A DNA stretch of 64,000 nt from Streptomyces jumonjinensis (GTDB lineage: Bacteria > Actinomycetota > Actinomycetes > Streptomycetales > Streptomycetaceae). The stretch lies in contig NZ_VCLA01000004.1 in NCBI RefSeq assembly GCF_009600885.1, positions 41,380 through 105,379 on the forward strand, in the 5' to 3' direction. Positions within the stretch are counted from its first letter, which is position 1; the number at the start of each line of letters is the position of its first letter. The notes below the pieces were generated by a model that made no database searches, was not told the origin of the DNA, and saw nothing but the letters and a program-made list of their open reading frames with translations. Made by a program: the position numbers and the translations under genes. Below are positions 47,847 to 56,751 of the stretch, piece after piece.

Positions 47847-49166
47847 TCACCGGGCCGGGGGCGGCGCCTCGAAGCTGGTGAACGCGCTCCGCTTCGGCAG
47901 CCGGTAGATCTCGCGTCCGCTGATCGCGTTGAGGATGGTGGCGTTCCGCACCGCGCCGATGTCCAGGTTCGGGGAGGAGACGCCGTGGGCGTGGGTCTCC
48001 GCGTTGGCCACGAAGACCCGGCCGGTGACGCCCTCGGCGAGCTCGACCGAGTGGTCCAGCCGCACCTGGTGACGGCCTCCCGCGTCCCGCAGCAGCAGGT
48101 CGTCGATCGGGTTCAGGAACGCGGGCGGGCGATTGCGGTAGCCGGTCGCCGCCACCACCAGGTCGGTGATGTGCTCGAAGAGCTGGCCGGTGTCACGGTG
48201 CCGGCAGGTCAGCACCGTACGCCCCGCCGGGTCCACGGCCGCGGACTCGACCGTGATGCCGAACCGCAGTTCCACCTCGGCCAGTCCGTGCTCCAGCTGG
48301 CGCCGGTAGAGCAGTTCGTGGATCTCTTCGAGGGTGTCGGTGGAGATGCCCTTGTAGAACTGCCACTGCTCGCGGGTGAGCCGGTCCCGTACCTCCTCCG
48401 GCAGGGAGTGGAAGTACTGCATATACGCCGGGGTGGTCATCTCCAGGACCATTTTGGTGTAGTCCAGCGGCGCGAACGAGGCGGTGCGGGTCAGCCAGCT
48501 CACCGCGGGGCCGCCCTCCAGGTTGCGGCCGAGCAGATCCGCCGCGACCTCGGCTCCGGACTGGCCCGAGCCGACCACCGTGATCTTTCCGGCGCGGCTC
48601 ACATCGGCCGCCCGGTGGACATAGTCGGAGGTGTGCAGCAGTGCCGAGGGCGGCAGGTCCGACAGGGCCTCGGGGGTGTACGGCGCGGTGCCGATGCCGA
48701 GGACCAGATTGCGGGCGGTCATCCGCAGCCGGGTGCCGTCGCCGCGTACGGAGAGCACGGTGAAGCACTCCTCGGCGGCGTCCCAGCGGACCTCCTCGAC
48801 ATGGTGCGAGAAGCGCACCGAGGGCAGTCTCGCCGCCGCCCAGCGCAGATAGTCCTCGTACTCACGGCGGGACGGGAAGAAGTTCTCCCGCACCGTGAAG
48901 GTGTAGAGCCGGTCCATGTCGTGGAGGTAGGTGAGGAACGACAGGGGGTGTCCGGGCGCGACGAGGGTGACGAGGTCGGCGAGAAAGTTCACCTGCATCG
49001 AGGCGTTGCCGAACATCATCCCGCGGTGCCAGGTCAGCTCGGGCTGCTCCTCCAGCACCACCAGGTCGAGATCGTCCACGGTGGAGGCCAGTGCGGCCAG
49101 GCCCAGGTTGAAGGGCCCGCAGCCGATGGCGATCACGTCGTGCCGGCTGATGATGTCGTCGGTCAT
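47847..49166 (-). CDS. Lysine/ornithine/diamine N-monooxygenase for siderophore synthesis
   Basis: A 439-residue flavin enzyme of the IucD/DesB class. The FAD motif GCGPFNLGLA is at residues 15-24, the NADPH motif VVGSGQSGAEV near 220, and the conserved ATGYRNRPP near 350. It hydroxylates a primary amine, probably a diamine made by the decarboxylase in the operon, to give the hydroxamate-forming N-hydroxyamine. It is the last gene of the operon and overlaps the acetyltransferase stop (ATGA). Cytoplasmic, FAD- and NADPH-dependent. Confidence 0.94.
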   Translation of the reverse strand: MTDDIISRHDVIAIGCGPFNLGLAALASTVDDLDLVVLEEQPELTWHRGMMFGNASMQVNFLADLVTLVAPGHPLSFLTYLHDMDRLYTFTVRENFFPSRREYEDYLRWAAARLPSVRFSHHVEEVRWDAAEECFTVLSVRGDGTRLRMTARNLVLGIGTAPYTPEALSDLPPSALLHTSDYVHRAADVSRAGKITVVGSGQSGAEVAADLLGRNLEGGPAVSWLTRTASFAPLDYTKMVLEMTTPAYMQYFHSLPEEVRDRLTREQWQFYKGISTDTLEEIHELLYRRQLEHGLAEVELRFGITVESAAVDPAGRTVLTCRHRDTGQLFEHITDLVVAATGYRNRPPAFLNPIDDLLLRDAGGRHQVRLDHSVELAEGVTGRVFVANAETHAHGVSSPNLDIGAVRNATILNAISGREIYRLPKRSAFTSFEAPPPAR

Positions 49167-49756
49167 CGGGGCAGATCTTTCTCGTGGCGGGGACGGATGA
49201 GCAGCGCGGCGGTCTTCTCGGGGAAGGCGATCTCTCCGGCGGTGTGGAATCCCGCGGCGGCGAACGCCTTGAGCGACGGAGTGTTGGTGACGTCCGGCTC
49301 GGCGACCACCCGGTCGCACGCGGGGTCGGCGGCGAGCAGGCCGTCGGCCAGCGCGCGCAGCAGGGACCGGCCGAGGCCCTGCCCGGTGCGGGCGGCCTCG
49401 CCGATGGCGATGTGCAGACCCAGGTCGTGGTCCCGGTGCGGATATTTCCCGGCGATCCGGTCGCGTACCACCCGGTAGACCTCGATGTACGCGAACGGGC
49501 TGCCGTCGTGCTCCACCAGGAGGGGCAGGATCGTATCGCCCGCGAGGTGTCCGGAGATCTCCTCCGCCCAGCGTTCACGGGGCCATGCCTGGTGCCAGAA
49601 GGCGTCGATGTGCGGCGACTGCATCCAGCCGTGCACCAGGTCCAGATCGGGGCCGTCGGCCTGGGCGGCGTGCGCCGACCAGGGTCCGTCCAGCACGGGG
49701 AGCGGCGGTCCGGGGACGGCGGCGGCCGGCTGGTCCCTCTGCTGACCTGCGGTCAT
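49163..49756 (-). CDS. GNAT-family acetyl/acyltransferase (IucB/RhbD/DesC-like)
   Basis: A 197-residue siderophore acyltransferase. Conserved segments are HGWMQSPHIDAFWHQAW, YIEVYRVVRDRIAGKYP, LGLHIAIGEA and TGQGLGRSLLRAL, the last being the acyl-CoA pyrophosphate loop. It acylates the N-hydroxyamine (acetyl or succinyl) to form the hydroxamate. Its ATG and stop overlap both neighbours (ATGA). The acyl donor cannot be told from sequence. Confidence 0.93.
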   Translation of the reverse strand: MTAGQQRDQPAAAVPGPPLPVLDGPWSAHAAQADGPDLDLVHGWMQSPHIDAFWHQAWPRERWAEEISGHLAGDTILPLLVEHDGSPFAYIEVYRVVRDRIAGKYPHRDHDLGLHIAIGEAARTGQGLGRSLLRALADGLLAADPACDRVVAEPDVTNTPSLKAFAAAGFHTAGEIAFPEKTAALLIRPRHEKDLPR

Positions 49757-51534
49757 ACGGCTGCCTCCTGAAGCGGGTTGGGGGCGTCGAGGTAGACCGA
49801 CTGGGCGTCGAGGGGCGCGAGGACCTCGTCGATGCCGTACAGCCGGGTGAGGAGATTGCCCTTGCACGGCAGGGTGTCGGCCTCCAGCCAGCGGCGTGCC
49901 AGCCGGTCGCCGTCGGGGCCGGCCTGGGCGAGGGCGGGCAGGGCCGCGCGCAGCCGGTCGGCGAGTACGGCGAGCAGGTTCCGCTCGTCCGCGAGGCCGT
50001 CGACCGCGAGGCAGCCGATGACCGACAGGACCTGGTTGCGCAGCAGGTAGTACGACAGCCGGTCGTCGACGAGGGCGTCGTCCACCACGGCCAGCGTGGA
50101 GGAGTCGGCGCCGAGCCGCTCCAGGAGGCCGGGCAGATAGGAGGCGGCCAGATAGTAGCCCTGGTTGTCGCGGAACGTGCCGCCGGTCACCCGGCCCCGC
50201 TCGTCCAGCCGGACCAGGGTGTTCTGCTGGTGGGCCTCCAGGCCGATGCCGGTGGCGGCGTACAGGTGCAGCATGGGCACCAGCACCTTGTCGGTGTAGT
50301 CGGCCGTCCACTGCTCGGCGGCTCCGGAGCCGAGGCCGGCCACCAGCTCGCCCAGCGCGCTGCGTCCGAGGCCGGGCCGCGGCGCCACCAGGCCCACCAG
50401 AGTGCGCAGGTCGGCGATGTCGCGCGGCACCTCGCGCACGGCGACGTCGAGGCCGGTGACCTCCGGTCCGCCCGGGCGTCCCGGTTCGTCCACCGCGAGC
50501 CAGGCGGGGTCGCGGGTGATGGCGAAGCCGGGGTGGGCGCGGAAGGTGTCGTCCGCGTACCCGGCGTCGAGGAGCCGGTTGATCTCCAGGCCGCGGAGCA
50601 GCTCGGTGCGGGTGGACTCGCGCCGGGAGTTGGTCAGGCGCAGGCCCAGCGAGAGTTTCAGCATCACGCCCGCGTCCGGCTGGTACACGGTGCGCACGCT
50701 GGAGGTGGGCCACCACTCCGGGCCGAGCTCGCCGAGCGGTTCGAGCGCGCCCGAGGCGACGAGTGCGGCGATACGGGGGCGGTGCAGCAGGTCCCGGGCC
50801 TGCCAGGGGTGGGCCGGGACCAGTACCCGGCCGTCGTCCAGCCGGTGCTCGGCGAGGCCGGCGAGGAGGGCGACGGTGTCCTGTCCGGCCAGGGACGGGG
50901 CGCCGTCGACCGCGTCGTGCGAGACGATCGACGCGTCGGCGGCGAACCAGTGCAGCCGGAAGGAGCCGCGCAGCTCGGGTGAGAACGCTGCCGCGTCGTT
51001 GTCCGAGATGCCGTCGCGGCTCTTGGGCGCGGGGTGGTTCAGATGCCCGAGCAGCAGGGCCTGTTCGGCGTCGAGGAAGCCGTCGACGCCGGGCGGCGGC
51101 TGCGGGTGTTTGCGCCGGTCGGCGATGAAGGAGGCGACGCGGCGTACGGACTCGGCGGTGCGCTCCACCAGGTCGGCGACCTCGCCGGACGGGACCCCGC
51201 CGGGGCGGCTGCCGCTCCCGGCTGCCGCTTCGGTGGAGAGCAGCGCGACGGCCGTCACGGGGTCGGCGCTCTCGCCCAGCGGGCCGCCCGGGCCCAGCAG
51301 GCGGACGGGGGCGAACCGGTGCCAGCCGGTGGGCGAGCGGTGGGTCACCTCGGTGACGAGGGCCAGTCCTGCGGTGGGGAGTTCGATCCGCAGCGGTCCG
51401 GGGGCGACCGGTGTGCCGGTCTCCAGGAGCCAGCAGCGCAGCAGGGCTTCGAGGTGGGCGTGTTCGGCGGCGCCCCGGGGGTCGGGCTGGTGGAGCGGGT
51501 CGGCGGTGGGAGCCGCGGTCGCGGTCACGCTCAT
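49753..51534 (-). CDS. NIS siderophore synthetase (IucA/IucC family), first paralogue
   Basis: A 593-residue ATP-dependent synthetase that joins a carboxylate (often citrate) to an amine or hydroxylamine. Family landmarks are VPAHPWQARDLL, TSSVRTVYQ, MLKLSLGLRLTNSRR (ATP/substrate-binding) and EAHQQNTLVRLDE. The C-terminal FhuF-like part ends near GTFRDNQGYYL and the following helices. Together with the 604-codon paralogue it suggests two successive amide-forming steps, as in aerobactin or rhizobactin. It overlaps the decarboxylase stop (ATGA). Confidence 0.94.
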   Translation of the reverse strand: MSVTATAAPTADPLHQPDPRGAAEHAHLEALLRCWLLETGTPVAPGPLRIELPTAGLALVTEVTHRSPTGWHRFAPVRLLGPGGPLGESADPVTAVALLSTEAAAGSGSRPGGVPSGEVADLVERTAESVRRVASFIADRRKHPQPPPGVDGFLDAEQALLLGHLNHPAPKSRDGISDNDAAAFSPELRGSFRLHWFAADASIVSHDAVDGAPSLAGQDTVALLAGLAEHRLDDGRVLVPAHPWQARDLLHRPRIAALVASGALEPLGELGPEWWPTSSVRTVYQPDAGVMLKLSLGLRLTNSRRESTRTELLRGLEINRLLDAGYADDTFRAHPGFAITRDPAWLAVDEPGRPGGPEVTGLDVAVREVPRDIADLRTLVGLVAPRPGLGRSALGELVAGLGSGAAEQWTADYTDKVLVPMLHLYAATGIGLEAHQQNTLVRLDERGRVTGGTFRDNQGYYLAASYLPGLLERLGADSSTLAVVDDALVDDRLSYYLLRNQVLSVIGCLAVDGLADERNLLAVLADRLRAALPALAQAGPDGDRLARRWLEADTLPCKGNLLTRLYGIDEVLAPLDAQSVYLDAPNPLQEAAV

Positions 51535-53075
51535 GCGGCGCTCTCCTCGGTCAGTCGTACGCAGGCGCGGCCGGCGTCGAGGACGGCGTCCACGAGGCCG
51601 TCGATGTCGTCGGCGGTCGCGGTGGGGTTGAGCAGGGTGAATTTCAGGCAGACCCGCTGGGGGGAGCCGGGTCCGCCGGAGCGGACCTCTGTACGCCCGA
51701 TGAGCGCGCTCCCGGACTCCAGCAGCCGGCGGCGCAGGGCGCCGTTGAGCCGGTCGGAGTCCGCGGGGTCCCCGCCGCGGTAGCGGAAGACCACCGTGGT
51801 CAGCTCGGCCGGGGCGACCAGCTCCAGCTCGGGCTCTTCGAGGATGCGGTGCTCGGCGTAGCGGGCGAGGTCGTGGCAGATCTCGACCATGCGGCCCATG
51901 CCGGTGCGGCCGTGGGTCAGGAAGGTGGCGGCGGCCTTCACGGCGTCGGGGCGGCGGGTGGTCTGCAGGCTGCGGCCGAGCAGTCCGTCGTAGCCCGCTT
52001 CGGAGTCGTCGGTCGGGTTGAGGTAGGCGACCTCGCGGTCGAGCGCGGTGAAGGCGCTCGTGTCGGAGACCAGCAGCACGCTGGTGGCGGCGGGCTGCCA
52101 GCCGATCTTATGCAGGTCCAGGGTGACCGAGTCGGCCAGTTCCAGACCGGCCAGCCGTCCGGCCAGCCGCTCGGAGAAGAGCGCGCCGAAGCCGTAGGCC
52201 GCGTCCACATGCATCCAGATGCCGCGGTCCGCGGCGATCTCGGCGATCTGCGGAAGCGGGTCGATGGAGCCGAAGTCCGTGGTCCCGGCGGTGGCGACCA
52301 CCGCGAGCGGCGTCTGGTCGGGGGTGAGCGCGGCCAGGGCCGCGGCCAGCGCCTCGGGCCGCATGCGCCGCCGTTCGTCGGTGGGCACGGGGTGGACGGC
52401 CGCCTCGCCGAGCCCGAGGGCGGCGCAGGCGCGCTGCACCGAGAAGTGGGCGAGCTCGGAGCAGAACACGACCGGTCCGGGCAGGGCGGCGACGCCGTCC
52501 TGCCGGGCGTTGAGGCCCAGCCGGAGGGCGGCGGCGTCCCTGGCGAGCAGCAGGCCGAGCAGGTTGGAGAGCGAGCCGCCGGGGGTGAGGACGCCGTCGG
52601 CGCGCTTGCCCAGTCCGGCGAGGTCGATCAGTACGCCGATGAGCCAGCGTTCGACGGCGATGGCCGAGGGCCCGGAGTCGTAGGTGTCCAGCGAGGCGTT
52701 GGTGGCGCTCGCCAGGGCGTCCGCGGCGACGGCGACCGCCAGCGACGGCGGTTGCAGATGGGCGGCGGCCCGGGGGTGGGACAGGTCGATTCCGTGCTCG
52801 GTGAGCGTGGTGGCGAGCAGTTGGAGCGCGGCTTTGCCGCCGAGCCCCTCGGCGGGGAGCCGGGCCGGGCCCAGTGCCTGGGCGGCCGACAGGAGTACGT
52901 CGGCGGGTGCGCCGGCCGGTATGGGTCCGGTCGGCCGGGCGGCGGCCCGTACGGCGTCGATGGCTTCGCCGAGCGCGGCGAAGACCTCGGTCAGGCCCTC
53001 GCTGGAGCCCGCGAGCAGCGACGGCGGGAAGGACGGATGGATCGAAGGTGCTTCGGTGAGCGGTATCACGCCCAT
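51531..53075 (-). CDS. PLP-dependent amino-acid decarboxylase of siderophore pathway
   Basis: A 514-residue group II PLP decarboxylase (DesA/RhbB/DABA decarboxylase relatives). The PLP region shows ATAGTTDFGSIDPL, HVDAAYGF (Asp binding the pyridine N) and the Schiff-base lysine in LDLHKIGWQP. It makes a diamine: cadaverine if lysine, diaminopropane if diaminobutyrate. No RhbA-type aminotransferase is present, which argues against diaminobutyrate made here and favours lysine. The ATG at 53075 is used; a GTG at 53069 has better spacing to GGAGG. Confidence 0.93.
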   Translation of the reverse strand: MGVIPLTEAPSIHPSFPPSLLAGSSEGLTEVFAALGEAIDAVRAAARPTGPIPAGAPADVLLSAAQALGPARLPAEGLGGKAALQLLATTLTEHGIDLSHPRAAAHLQPPSLAVAVAADALASATNASLDTYDSGPSAIAVERWLIGVLIDLAGLGKRADGVLTPGGSLSNLLGLLLARDAAALRLGLNARQDGVAALPGPVVFCSELAHFSVQRACAALGLGEAAVHPVPTDERRRMRPEALAAALAALTPDQTPLAVVATAGTTDFGSIDPLPQIAEIAADRGIWMHVDAAYGFGALFSERLAGRLAGLELADSVTLDLHKIGWQPAATSVLLVSDTSAFTALDREVAYLNPTDDSEAGYDGLLGRSLQTTRRPDAVKAAATFLTHGRTGMGRMVEICHDLARYAEHRILEEPELELVAPAELTTVVFRYRGGDPADSDRLNGALRRRLLESGSALIGRTEVRSGGPGSPQRVCLKFTLLNPTATADDIDGLVDAVLDAGRACVRLTEESAA

Positions 53076-53081
53076 GCCTCC

Positions 53082-54893
53082 TCAGGCCTCTGCCAGCGGG
53101 TTGGGATGTGTGCCGTTCGGATACAGCGCGTGGCGCAGCGCGCGGTCGCCGTACCGGGTGACCACGATCCGGTCGCGGTTGAGGCCGTACCGGGGGATCT
53201 CGGGGGTGAGCAGGTCGTACTCGGCGAACCGGTCGGACAGTTCGGGGAAGCGGGCCTGGAAGTCGAGGATGGTCTGGCGGACCAGGCGCCAGAAGGTCTC
53301 CTCGGGTACGCCCAGCTGGTCGGCGCAGAGGGGTGCGAGGTAGCGGAAGTGGCCGACGAAGACCTGGTCCACGACGTGCTGGCGGATGATCGACGGGTGT
53401 TTGCGCGGCAGGACGTGGTCGTGTCCGTCCGGCTCGGGGCCGCGCTCGGGCACGTCGGTGAAGGAGACGCATACGTCGTCGACGAAGTCCTTCAGATACA
53501 GGCGGGTCGGCACGTCGTTCTCGTCGTAGCCGATCAGCGTGTTCTGGCCGTGCGGGTTGAAGGTGACGCCGTACCGGTAGAGCACGTGCATCAGCGGGAC
53601 GAGCAGGGTGTCGAAGAGCCGTCGCAGCCATTCCTGCGGGTCGAGGCCGGAGGCGCGGACGAGTTCGGCGACGAAGGCGTCGCCGGTGTGGTCGACGTGG
53701 AGCAGCGAGGCGAAGGTGCGGACGCGCTCGTCGGGGTCCTTGCGCGCGGTGACGGAGTCGCGCCAGATGCAGCCCAGGGTCTCCAGGTGCTGGTAGGGCG
53801 CGTCTTCGAGCTTGGAGAGGTAGGGGTGGCGGACGGTGACGGAGGCGACTTCGCCGAGGAAGACGGTCCGGCAGGTCTCGGTGAGGAACGCGTCGCGCTC
53901 CACCAGTCCGCGCAGCCACTGGGTGACGACGGGCGCTCCGACGGTGCAGTGCGGGGGTATGCCCCGCCAGACGAGGGTGTTGAGGATTTTCAGCGGGAGT
54001 TTGACGTCGTACCGCTCGGCGGTGGTGACGTTGGCCATCGTGCGGATGGACTGGCCCGGCAGATAGGCGTCCGGGCTGTCGCCGAGGGGGATGATGCGCC
54101 GCTGGGCGATGTCGGACGCGTGCAGGATCTGGACGGCGTGGTCCCACTGCCAGGGGTGGACGGGCATCCACACATAGCCCTGCGGGTCGACTCCGGCCGC
54201 CTCCAGGACCGCGGTGAAGCGGGCCCGGGTCACCTCGTCCAGTTCGCGGGCGAGGACCTCGTGTTCGGACAGTTCCGAGGTGCCGCGGAATTCGGCGAGG
54301 CCGCGGTGGACGGCGACCCACTGGAGCCTGAGCGACTGGGCCGACTCGGGGGCGTATTTCTGGACGTCGGTGGCCGAGAAGCCGATGCGGCCCTTGTTCG
54401 CGACGAGGAGGTTATGGCCCGTCATACGGCATTCGAGCTCGGTGTGGCCGAGGGTGCGCAGCTCGGCGACGGTCTCGCCGCCGTGGGTGATGCGGGCGGC
54501 GTCGACGGCGAGCGTGGCGGACAGCTCGGTGAAGTACGTGGCGATCGTCGAGGGGTCGCTGCCCAGGGTCGAGGCGGCTTCGAGGAGGAACTGCTGTGCG
54601 TCCCAGGCGGGTTCGGCCACCGAGTTCCCGAGCATGCTGGTGGCGGTGCGGGTGATCGACTCGGGGTCGACGCGCAGCCAGCCGAACGCTCCGCGGGCGG
54701 CGTTGAACGCGTAGGTCGTACCGCTGTCGAGATCGACGCGGTAGCCGCCGTCTCCGGTCTCCGCCGCCTTGAGCATGTCCTCGAAACACCACTCGCCGAT
54801 CGCTTTGGCGAGAAGCCGGCGATTGGCCTCCCGCCAGGCCGCGGGGGCCACTTCGGGCAGAGCGGGAACAGGATGGTCAGGGGGGATGGGCAT
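53082..54893 (-). CDS. NIS siderophore synthetase (IucA/IucC family), second paralogue
   Basis: A 603-residue synthetase. The ATG at 54893 follows CGGAG. Landmarks are WMPVHPWQWDHAV, GQSIRTMANVTTAERYDVKL (the ATP/substrate lysine region), LLHVDHTGDAFV and VTFNPHGQNTLIGYDENDVP. It is the first gene of the five-gene minus-strand operon. An iron box lies 61 bases upstream, so transcription should be repressed by DmdR/IdeR-type regulators when iron is plentiful. Together with its paralogue it builds the backbone of the siderophore. Confidence 0.95.
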   Translation of the reverse strand: MPIPPDHPVPALPEVAPAAWREANRRLLAKAIGEWCFEDMLKAAETGDGGYRVDLDSGTTYAFNAARGAFGWLRVDPESITRTATSMLGNSVAEPAWDAQQFLLEAASTLGSDPSTIATYFTELSATLAVDAARITHGGETVAELRTLGHTELECRMTGHNLLVANKGRIGFSATDVQKYAPESAQSLRLQWVAVHRGLAEFRGTSELSEHEVLARELDEVTRARFTAVLEAAGVDPQGYVWMPVHPWQWDHAVQILHASDIAQRRIIPLGDSPDAYLPGQSIRTMANVTTAERYDVKLPLKILNTLVWRGIPPHCTVGAPVVTQWLRGLVERDAFLTETCRTVFLGEVASVTVRHPYLSKLEDAPYQHLETLGCIWRDSVTARKDPDERVRTFASLLHVDHTGDAFVAELVRASGLDPQEWLRRLFDTLLVPLMHVLYRYGVTFNPHGQNTLIGYDENDVPTRLYLKDFVDDVCVSFTDVPERGPEPDGHDHVLPRKHPSIIRQHVVDQVFVGHFRYLAPLCADQLGVPEETFWRLVRQTILDFQARFPELSDRFAEYDLLTPEIPRYGLNRDRIVVTRYGDRALRHALYPNGTHPNPLAEA

Positions 54894-54953
54894 CAAACAG
54901 CTCCGTAGTTCCGATTGATCGGATCGCCTGGGCACAGTCCGCCCGGGCCGGAG

Positions 54954-54972
54954 TTAGGTTAGGCAAACCTCA
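54954..54972 (-). promoter_or_regulatory. Iron box upstream of the siderophore operon
   Basis: TTAGGTTAGGCAAACCTCA matches the DmdR1/IdeR consensus TTAGGTTAGGCTAACCTAA at 17 of 19 positions. It is placed 61 bases before the synthetase start, for iron-dependent repression of biosynthesis. Confidence 0.9.
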
Positions 54973-55032
54973 TCTAGCCAGCAAGATCGATTTTCGGCCA
55001 CATCAAAACTGACAAGCCATCAGCTGGTTTAC

Positions 55033-55051
55033 CTAGGTTAGGCTAACCAAA
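55033..55051 (+). promoter_or_regulatory. Iron box upstream of the siderophore exporter
   Basis: CTAGGTTAGGCTAACCAAA matches the same consensus at 17 of 19 positions, 39 bases before the MFS start. The pair of boxes serves the divergent promoters of synthesis and export. Confidence 0.9.
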
Positions 55052-55090
55052 CTCCCCCCTTATGGCCTTCTTCTTTCGAGGTGATCAGCG

Positions 55091-56596
55091 GTGCCCTCCT
55101 GCCGTCGCACTCCCCGGTGGACTTTCGCCCTGGTCAGCGCCGGTGGCGTGATGATGACCCTGGACGTGACCATCGTGAACGTCGCGCTCTCGGACATCGC
55201 CCGGGATCTTGAAGCAGGGCTCGGCAGAGTGCAGTGGACAGTGTCGGCTTACTCACTCGCGTTCGGGGCGCTGTTGCTCACCGCGGGGGCGGTCTCCGAC
55301 CGCATAGGGCGGCGCACGGTGTTCACCGCCGGAATGGCGCTCTTCACCCTCGCCTCGGCCGGCTGCGGACTGGCCCCCGACGCGGGCACCCTCATCGTCG
55401 CCCGGGCCGCCCAGGGCCTGGGCGGGGCCATGGTGTTCGCGCCGACGCTCGCGCTCCTGGCGGCTGCCTACGAGGGCGTCCGCCGACAGGCCGCGATCGC
55501 GGCGTTCGCGGCCATCGCCTCCGCCGCCGGAGCGCTCGGGCCGCTGGTCGGCGGTCTGTTCGTCGAGACCCTCGGATGGCGGTGGATCTTCCTGGTCAAT
55601 GTGCCGATCGGCCTGCTGGTCGTGGTCGGCGCCCTGGCCCGGATGCCCGAGTCCGCCGCGCCGCGCGAGACGCGCCGGCGGATCGACGCGCTCGGCGCCC
55701 TGCTGGCCGTCGGCACCCTGCTGGCCCTGCACTATCCGCTGGTCACCGGCCCTGAAGTCGGCTGGACTGCACCGGAGGTGCTCGGTTCCGCGGCCCTGAC
55801 CGTCGTCCTCGCCGTGGCCCTGGTGGCCAGTCAGCGGCGGGACGGCGGGCTGATCGACATGACGCTGCTGCGCATTCGCGCCTTCTCCGGAGCGGCCGTA
55901 CTGGGGTTCCTCGCGCGGATGTCCAGCCTGGGCGTCCTCGCCTTCACCACGCTCTGGCTGCAGAGCACCCATGGGTACTCGCCCCTCGAAGTCGGCCTCC
56001 AGCTGCTGCCGCTCACCGGAAGTCTGCTGGTGGCGGGCCTGTTCGTCGCACGGCTCCAACGCGTCTTCGCTCCTGACCAGCTGGTGGCCGGCGGCTTCGC
56101 GCTCCAGGGGCTCGGGCTGCTCGCGCTGGCCGCCGCGGGGGCGGGCGCGGGGCAGGCCGTGACGGTCACCGGGCTGGTGCTGCTCGGCGTCGGAGGGGCC
56201 GTCATCTTCCCGCCGCTGATGGGCGTGGCGGTGAGCGCGGCGCCCGCCGAGCGGGCCGGGATGGCCTCGGGACTGACCAACGCCTGCTACCCGCTGGGCA
56301 CCGCGACCGGAGTGGCCGTCTTCGGGGCCCTGTTCTCCGCCCGTCTGGAGTCCGGGGTGGACGTCGCCCCGGCCTCGTGGCCCGCGGTCGAGACCGGGCG
56401 GTTCGAGCTTCTCGACCCCTCGGTCCAGCCGCTCGCCCGGTCGGCCTTCTCCGACGCCTTCTCCGCCGTCTCTCTGGCCGCCGCCCTCGTCTGCCTGCTC
56501 GGCGTGATCGCCGCACGCACGCTCAGGCCGGACGCGGAGCCCGTCGACGGCGATGCCGTGAAGAGCCCCGCGTCCCCGGTCGCTCAGGCGTCCTGA
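55091..56596 (+). CDS. MFS transporter (DHA2, EmrB/QacA-type), probable siderophore exporter
   Basis: A 501-residue transporter with about 14 membrane segments. The GTG at 55091 follows GAGGTGA. DHA2 motifs are visible: TLDVTIVNVALSDIA in helix 1, the AGAVSDRIGRRTVF loop 2-3, and GPLVGGLFVETLGWRWIF. Proton-driven export of small molecules is usual. Its divergent placement with the siderophore operon and its own iron box indicate it exports the siderophore. Its 3' end is part of a tandem repeat array shared with the convergent permease gene. Confidence 0.9.
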   Translation: MPSCRRTPRWTFALVSAGGVMMTLDVTIVNVALSDIARDLEAGLGRVQWTVSAYSLAFGALLLTAGAVSDRIGRRTVFTAGMALFTLASAGCGLAPDAGTLIVARAAQGLGGAMVFAPTLALLAAAYEGVRRQAAIAAFAAIASAAGALGPLVGGLFVETLGWRWIFLVNVPIGLLVVVGALARMPESAAPRETRRRIDALGALLAVGTLLALHYPLVTGPEVGWTAPEVLGSAALTVVLAVALVASQRRDGGLIDMTLLRIRAFSGAAVLGFLARMSSLGVLAFTTLWLQSTHGYSPLEVGLQLLPLTGSLLVAGLFVARLQRVFAPDQLVAGGFALQGLGLLALAAAGAGAGQAVTVTGLVLLGVGGAVIFPPLMGVAVSAAPAERAGMASGLTNACYPLGTATGVAVFGALFSARLESGVDVAPASWPAVETGRFELLDPSVQPLARSAFSDAFSAVSLAAALVCLLGVIAARTLRPDAEPVDGDAVKSPASPVAQAS

Positions 56597-56751
56597 GTCG
56601 GTGGTGCGCGCGGCCGGGTGCTCCGGCCGCGCGTCCCGGTTGCTCAGGCGTCCTGAGTCAGTGGTACGCGCGGGCCGGGTGCTCCGGCCCCGCGTCCCCG
56701 GTCGCTCAGGAGTCCTGAGCCCGGCCCCGCGTCCCGGTCGCTCAGGCGTCC
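56570..56751. repeat. Four-copy repeat spanning two convergent gene ends
   Basis: A unit like CGCGTCCCGGTCGCTCAGG followed by CGTCCTGA recurs near 56570, 56630, 56690 and 56727 (spacings about 60, 60 and 37). The first copy codes the last residues and stop of the MFS gene. The last, read on the other strand, codes the end of the double permease. The inner copies also contain an GGCCGGGTGCTCCGGCC hairpin. Confidence 0.85.

Noticed and set aside
47847..54893. A desferrioxamine (desABCD) operon.
   Set aside because: Two IucA/IucC-type synthetases and a different gene order are present; desferrioxamine operons have a single synthetase.
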